Shown one piece after another: positions 59,641-64,000 of a stretch of 64,000 nt of DNA (position 1 is its first letter; each line of letters starts with the position of its first letter). A program made the position numbers and the translations under genes. The stretch lies in assembly GCA_019022495.1 (NCBI GenBank), contig JAFEKR010000011.1, positions 806,001 through 870,000 on the forward strand. Direction: 5' to 3'. The DNA is from Epichloe hybrida. Taxonomy: Eukaryota > Ascomycota > Sordariomycetes > Hypocreales > Clavicipitaceae. The notes under the pieces were generated by a model. That model was not told the origin of the DNA and did no database searches. It saw only the letters and a program-made list of their open reading frames with translations.

Positions 59641-60908
59641 AAAAAGATATAATATTCTTATAGAAAAGGCATAGCCTTATTAGCTACTATTACACTCTAG
59701 AATAAAAACCTTAGATTACTTACTAAAAAATAAAAGAAAATATACTTATAAAGTAAGGAGAGTTAAGGGAAACCCCTTTATAGTAGCCCCTATATAGGAA
59801 TATACTACACCCCTATAAAGAAGGTATTTACCTGCTTTCTTATTCTCCCTAATAAGGCCCCTTATTACCTAGAAAAAGTAATACTTTACCACGCCCTAGG
59901 GTATAAAACCTAGGTTATAAGACTATAAATATAAAGTTACCTTTATCTTCTAGATATAGAAAAGTTTATAATAGTTTTACTATAAAAGGGTTAGTAAATT
60001 AGTGGTAAAAAGGAATAGAATACTTACTACTCCTAGGATAGGCGCTAGCTATATTATAATAGAAAGTTATTACTAAGATATAATATACTAATTATATAAA
60101 ATTAATACCTCTTACCTTAAAATATAAGTAAAGCACTAGTATATAGGTAAGGAAAAGATAAACCTAGTGGACCTTTATAGCCCCTATAAGGCTAAACATA
60201 ATATAGTATACTATATTAGTATAGTTAAAACCTAATATTAAGGCTAAGCAAGACCTAGTAATACTAAAGCAAGTTACCTTAGAGAATATAGAGTCCTTAG
60301 GGTTTTCCTTAATAGTACTACTAAGGGTATTTATAAGGGTTTATACCTAGTCTAAAAGGACTAAAAGGTCTAGAAAGTTACCTTTTATAGTAGCTATTGC
60401 CTATATAGAGATATTAGAAATAAGGGACTAAAAGACTAGTAAATAGTGGTATACTTATGGTATTACAAGTATTACCACGTTTATAATACTAAATGCAGTG
60501 TTTAGAATGCTTTACTATTATAATAGTAATAGCAGATAATTTAATAAGGAATTAATAGTTAATCTTAGGTAGTTTAGGCTTAGATAAAGGGTTTTTCTTA
60601 AAGTTTACGCACCTAGTACGCAAATAGTGTATATAGGAATATTCCTTTAAGGGAATATGTTTAGCTTTTATAATAAAAATATAGCAATAAGTAAGGGTAA
60701 AGTAAAGGTATTTAAAGGTATAATAATAATTTATAGAAAACTTATCTAGTGTTATAAAAGAGAAAAGTATATAATATAATAGGGAGTTACTAGTGAATTT
60801 ATACTTAAGCGCTACTTATTATTTATTATTATTTTAATATAGTAGCTAGGTGGTAAATAGCTATACAATAGCTAGTAAGCTATTTAGGAGCCTAGCTATA
60901 AGTGGGGG
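59641..60908 (+). other. 3' internal region of the gypsy relic
   Basis: AT-rich, no domain recognised between the chromodomain and the polypurine run GTGGGGGGG at 60,899-60,908. Confidence 0.35.
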
Positions 60909-61113
60909 GGTAATTATAAGGCCTTACTTATAATAACACCTGTAATCACTAGTGCACCCCGCGGGCAGGCTATGTCCTAGGGCTAGGTCCACGTGACACT
61001 AGTAAGCCACTAGCTATAAGCTAGTAACTCGCACGCATAACACACTTAGACCTAGCAAGCTTTAGTTAATATACTAGAGCCCCTATACCTCTTGCCTAGC
61101 TACTATTGTTCTC
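60909..61113 (+). repeat. Probable 3' LTR of the gypsy relic
   Basis: Begins right after GTGGGGGGG and ends TTGTTCTCACA. About 205 bases, locally GC-richer (ACCCCGCGGGCAGGC, CCACGTGACACTAG). The abrupt change to hAT sequence at 61,114 marks its end. The start is presumed, as TG would be altered to TA. Confidence 0.45.
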
Positions 61114-62073
61114 ACAATAACCTTAATTACTATTATTACTATAATTACTATTATTTTATATTTATTATTATTTTAAAAAAACATGAAAGAGAAAACATTT
61201 TTATAATATTAATATTTTTAAAAACCTTAAAATACTAAGTTATTAAAAACTATAGCTTTTACTATAGTAATTTACTTATAATTACTAGTATTTATATTTA
61301 AGTTATTTATTTATTATTTATTTATTATTAAACTTTAACACTAATAATATTATAAGTAATCTTTGTAATCTTAGTAATCTTAGTAATCTTAGTAATCTTA
61401 GTAATCTTAGTAATCTTAGTAATCTTAGTAATCTTAGTAATCTAGTAATCTTAGTAATCTTAGTAATATTAGTAATACTAGTAATATTAGTAATACTAGT
61501 AATATTAGTAATATTAGTAATATTAATATTATAAGCTATTATAAGCTATTATAAGCTATAATAAGATATAATAAGCTACTTATATTAAGTTTACTAGTAG
61601 TTTTTTTATAGTTTTTTTAAAATAAGTAATAATAATAATTTATAGAAATAGTAAATAATATAATAAGAAGGTTTTTCTTTAAGTTATATTAGGGAAATAA
61701 AGTATTAAGTTAAATAGTATTATTAAAAAAGTATAATATTATATATAACCTTACTTAGTTATAATAAAATTATAAAAATAATATAATATTATAAATTCTA
61801 TAACTAATTTAATAAAATAGGTAATAATAAAAGCTTTTATATAACTAGCTTTCTTCTAACCTTATAAATACTAATAACTAATAAAAAGTCTAATACTATA
61901 TTTATAGTGTTTATAGTTAGTGTAGTTTAGGAAAAAAAATTTATAGTGTAATATATTATAGTTTTTTTTTCCTTATAGTTAGTGTAGTTTGTAGTGTAGT
62001 GTAGTTTGTAATGTAGTTACTACATTACACTACAAATACTACACTATACTACACGTTTTAGTGCAATACTCTG
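61114..62073. mobile_element. Truncated non-autonomous hAT element (right end)
   Basis: From ATAACCTTAATTACTATTAT it matches the right ~0.9 kb of the 42,444-44,150 element and ends CAATACTCTG. The left end is missing at the gypsy LTR junction. Contains a 9-base tandem array. Confidence 0.65.
61356..61467. repeat. 9-base tandem array (TAATCTTAG)n
   Basis: About 11 copies with one 2-base loss, grading into AATATTAGT/AATACTAGT variants on the right. Confidence 0.85.
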
Positions 62074-62364
62074 ATTATTATACACTAGCCCCTAAGTAAC
62101 TATAATAAGGTATTAATATAATATTAAGAAACTTAAGGAGAGGAAAAAGGAAAGTAAAAGACTTATCCTTACTAGTGCCCCTTATACCCCTTAGTTACCT
62201 TATATTAGCCCTCTTTCTAGCCTTACTTGTCTGCACTATAGTAAATGCTTAGGCAAAGCCCAAGCCCTTATATTAGCTTAAGAGATAAGGGGCTATATTA
62301 TCTATAGAAATGTTTTTTCTTACAATACCTAGCTTATTTATAGTTATAGTTAATTACTAATTAG

Positions 62365-62643
62365 TATTAGTTATACTAAGGAATATTACACTAGTGTAAA
62401 GGGTTAAATTTAATAATAGTAATAAAGTTAATAATAATAGCTAAGAAAAGAGAGAAAGAGAGAAATCTAGCTAGGAGAGAAAGTAAGTAAAAGGGGGAAA
62501 AGTAAGGTAGTAGTATAAAGCTACTATAAGCAGTGTAGGGTTACTTATAATATAGCTAATCGCATTACGTGTATCGCTTTAGTGGACTTACACTTTAGCT
62601 ACGGCTAGACTAACTATCGTCCGAGGGTCTGGAGGAAGCCACA
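62365..62643 (+). repeat. LTR, family R1, copy 4
   Basis: 279 bases, TATTAGTTATACTAAGG to GGAAGCCACA. Its left flank (62,260-62,364) matches the right flank of copy 1 in reverse, so it is a 3' LTR whose element body lies to the left and is disrupted. Confidence 0.6.
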
Positions 62644-64000
62644 AATGCTATTAAATTTAAACTATTTAAACTAATAAATATTATTAAAGATATAAATATT
62701 AGCCTTAGAATTATAAATAACTTTATTTTAATTCCCTTTAAAGTTATTTATAGTATTTAAAATTAAGCTAATAGATCATTATAGCCCTTACCCTATTATT
62801 AAGATAAAGAGAAATTTATCTTTAGCTATAAAATATTATATAAGCTTATATTTAATTATATATAACTCTAAATAGGCTAATTATTACAAGAATCCTAAAG
62901 TACATAGTATATCTCTTTTCTAAGGTATGATAATAGAGGTTATTAAGCCTTTATATAGGATTATAAAAGTAAGAACTTACTAGTAAGGAACTTACTTTTA
63001 TTATTATAAAGATAATCATAGTATAATAACTTTAATATATTCCTCCTAAGCACGAGGTAAAACTGCTTAGTATCTTACAGCCTAATACCTTATTCTTTTA
63101 TCTTCTTATTTACCTTATAAATCTTATTATTTATATTACCTTTGCTTTTTAGTATTTTTTCCCTTATAGTATAAATACTATTAATTATCTCTAGGTTAGA
63201 TTTATCTTTACTTCCTTTCCCTTTACTTTTTTTCTCTTTTACTATATTATTTAATATTTCAAATAGGGCAGTGTCCTTTTTATTACCCTTAGCTATACTA
63301 TTATTTCTTTAGTTAGGGGTTAATTAGTTAATTAGTAACACTAAACCTACCTAGCGATTATAATAGGTGCATAAATTAAATTAGAGATAAGTAAAAATAG
63401 GTTATATTTGGTTTGCCTTAGAGCTTTAAAGCATAAGTAATAAGCTATAAGATAAAAGAGATATAAAGAGATAGAAGAAATATAGATATTAAGAAAGGGG
63501 GAATTATATTAATTTATACTATAAGTAAAACTTAAATAAATTTAAGTTTAACTATAGTTATAAATTATAACTCTTACGCTAATATAGCTATAAAGTTTAT
63601 TATAAGCTTTACTCTAATCTTATAGCCTCTTATATTTATAACCTTAGAGCTTATTTATTACTATGAATCTAAGTATTTAGTTATCAATTATTTTACTAGC
63701 TAGGTATTGCTAGCAATTATGTTATAAAAAATCAGATGCATTAGCTATAACTAATGACGTAAAAAAAGATTTAAAAATCAATAACTTTAATATATAACCT
63801 ATACTTACTAATTATAACCCTAAATAATAAGAACATCTTTAGTATTATAAGAATATAAATAAATAATACCCTAGGCCTTAGTAATAATAAGTTCTTTAAA
63901 AAAGAAAAAAAAAAGCTTTAAAGAGTAAAGTTTATAGTAAAAGAAAAATAATACTTAATAACTATAAATCCCCTTATTTTTAATAGCTATATCCTAACTT
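62644..64000 (+). pseudogene. Second copia-family pol remnant, plus strand
   Basis: Shares with the minus-strand remnant at 41-42 kb the segments MIIEVIKPLYRIIKVRTYQ and, after an interruption at about 63,050-63,780, the words around LIITLNNKNIFSII. The interrupting piece begins AGCACGAGGTAAAACTGC; its nature is unknown. Runs off the window edge. Confidence 0.45.

Larger units (their letters stand above)
23499..64000. other. AT-rich, RIP-type transposon block without intact genes
   Basis: From about 23.1 kb to the right edge the sequence is dominated by TA, ATTA and TAG strings; CA and TG are scarce on both strands, and open frames longer than 100 codons are nearly absent. Where two copies of one element can be compared (copia copies at 33.6 and 48.2 kb), differences are almost all C/T or G/A, for example CAG versus TAG and TGG versus TAG codons. 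This is the pattern expected of repeat-induced point mutation. Individual elements are listed separately. Confidence 0.85.

Overview
The window looks like a filamentous ascomycete. Genes carry short GT-AG introns (about 53-210 bases), and the protein set (Rxt2, Opi3, a GH3-GNAT GlcNAc sensor, GlcNAc-6-phosphate deacetylase, LysM and GH18 proteins, a DUF7730-type protein) fits Sordariomycetes, probably Hypocreales. That placement is inferred from recalled family resemblance, not from a search. The window is sharply two-part: gene-bearing sequence of ordinary composition from 1 to about 23,000, then about 41 kb of very AT-rich transposon wreckage to the right edge with the signature of repeat-induced point mutation (RIP): TpA everywhere, CpA/TpG scarce, TAG/TAA where Gln/Trp codons are expected.

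Gene-bearing part. An opi3 phospholipid methyltransferase runs off the left edge (1-738, minus), followed by rxt2 (1588-3150, minus; Rpd3L histone deacetylase subunit). A gene-poor stretch holds one small secreted cysteine-rich protein (6004-6309). From 7.8 to 14.5 kb lies a decaying accessory cluster: a DUF7730-type gene with one in-frame stop, a LysM-protein gene, a GH18 chitinase with its middle missing and no N-terminus, an SGNH-hydrolase C-terminal half with several stops and frameshifts in the opposite orientation, and two unrecognised coding fragments. Next come an intact PGAP4-like membrane glycosyltransferase (14,581-15,993), a 116-base perfect hairpin element (16,394-16,509), and a divergent pair: an Ngs1-like GlcNAc sensor (16,814-20,021, minus) and the GlcNAc-6-phosphate deacetylase dac1/nagA (20,771-22,390, plus) sharing a 749-base promoter. 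Sensor plus catabolic enzyme is a coherent GlcNAc-use module.

Boundary and repeat part. At 22,978-23,487 a Mutator-like small element with about 50-base terminal inverted repeats and a 10-base target duplication sits at the switch to AT-rich DNA. Beyond it the transposons are nested and can be ordered in time. Two 7.2-7.4 kb Ty1/copia elements have matching 5-base target duplications (GGTTT; GATAA). One is inserted in an older copia remnant, the other inside a hAT transposase gene. Two non-autonomous hAT elements have exact 8-base duplications (GATTTAAC; ATTATAGG). A tRNA-derived SINE-like insert with a 19-base duplication interrupts the primer-binding site of the first copia. Two related arms over 1 kb long lie in inverted orientation 13.6 kb apart. 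A Ty3/gypsy chromovirus relic and four dispersed LTRs of another family complete the region.

I found no intact gene to the right of 23 kb and no clear new molecular system. The most informative items are the GlcNAc sensor pair, the scrambled chitinase-LysM-SGNH locus, and the nested, dated transposon stack.
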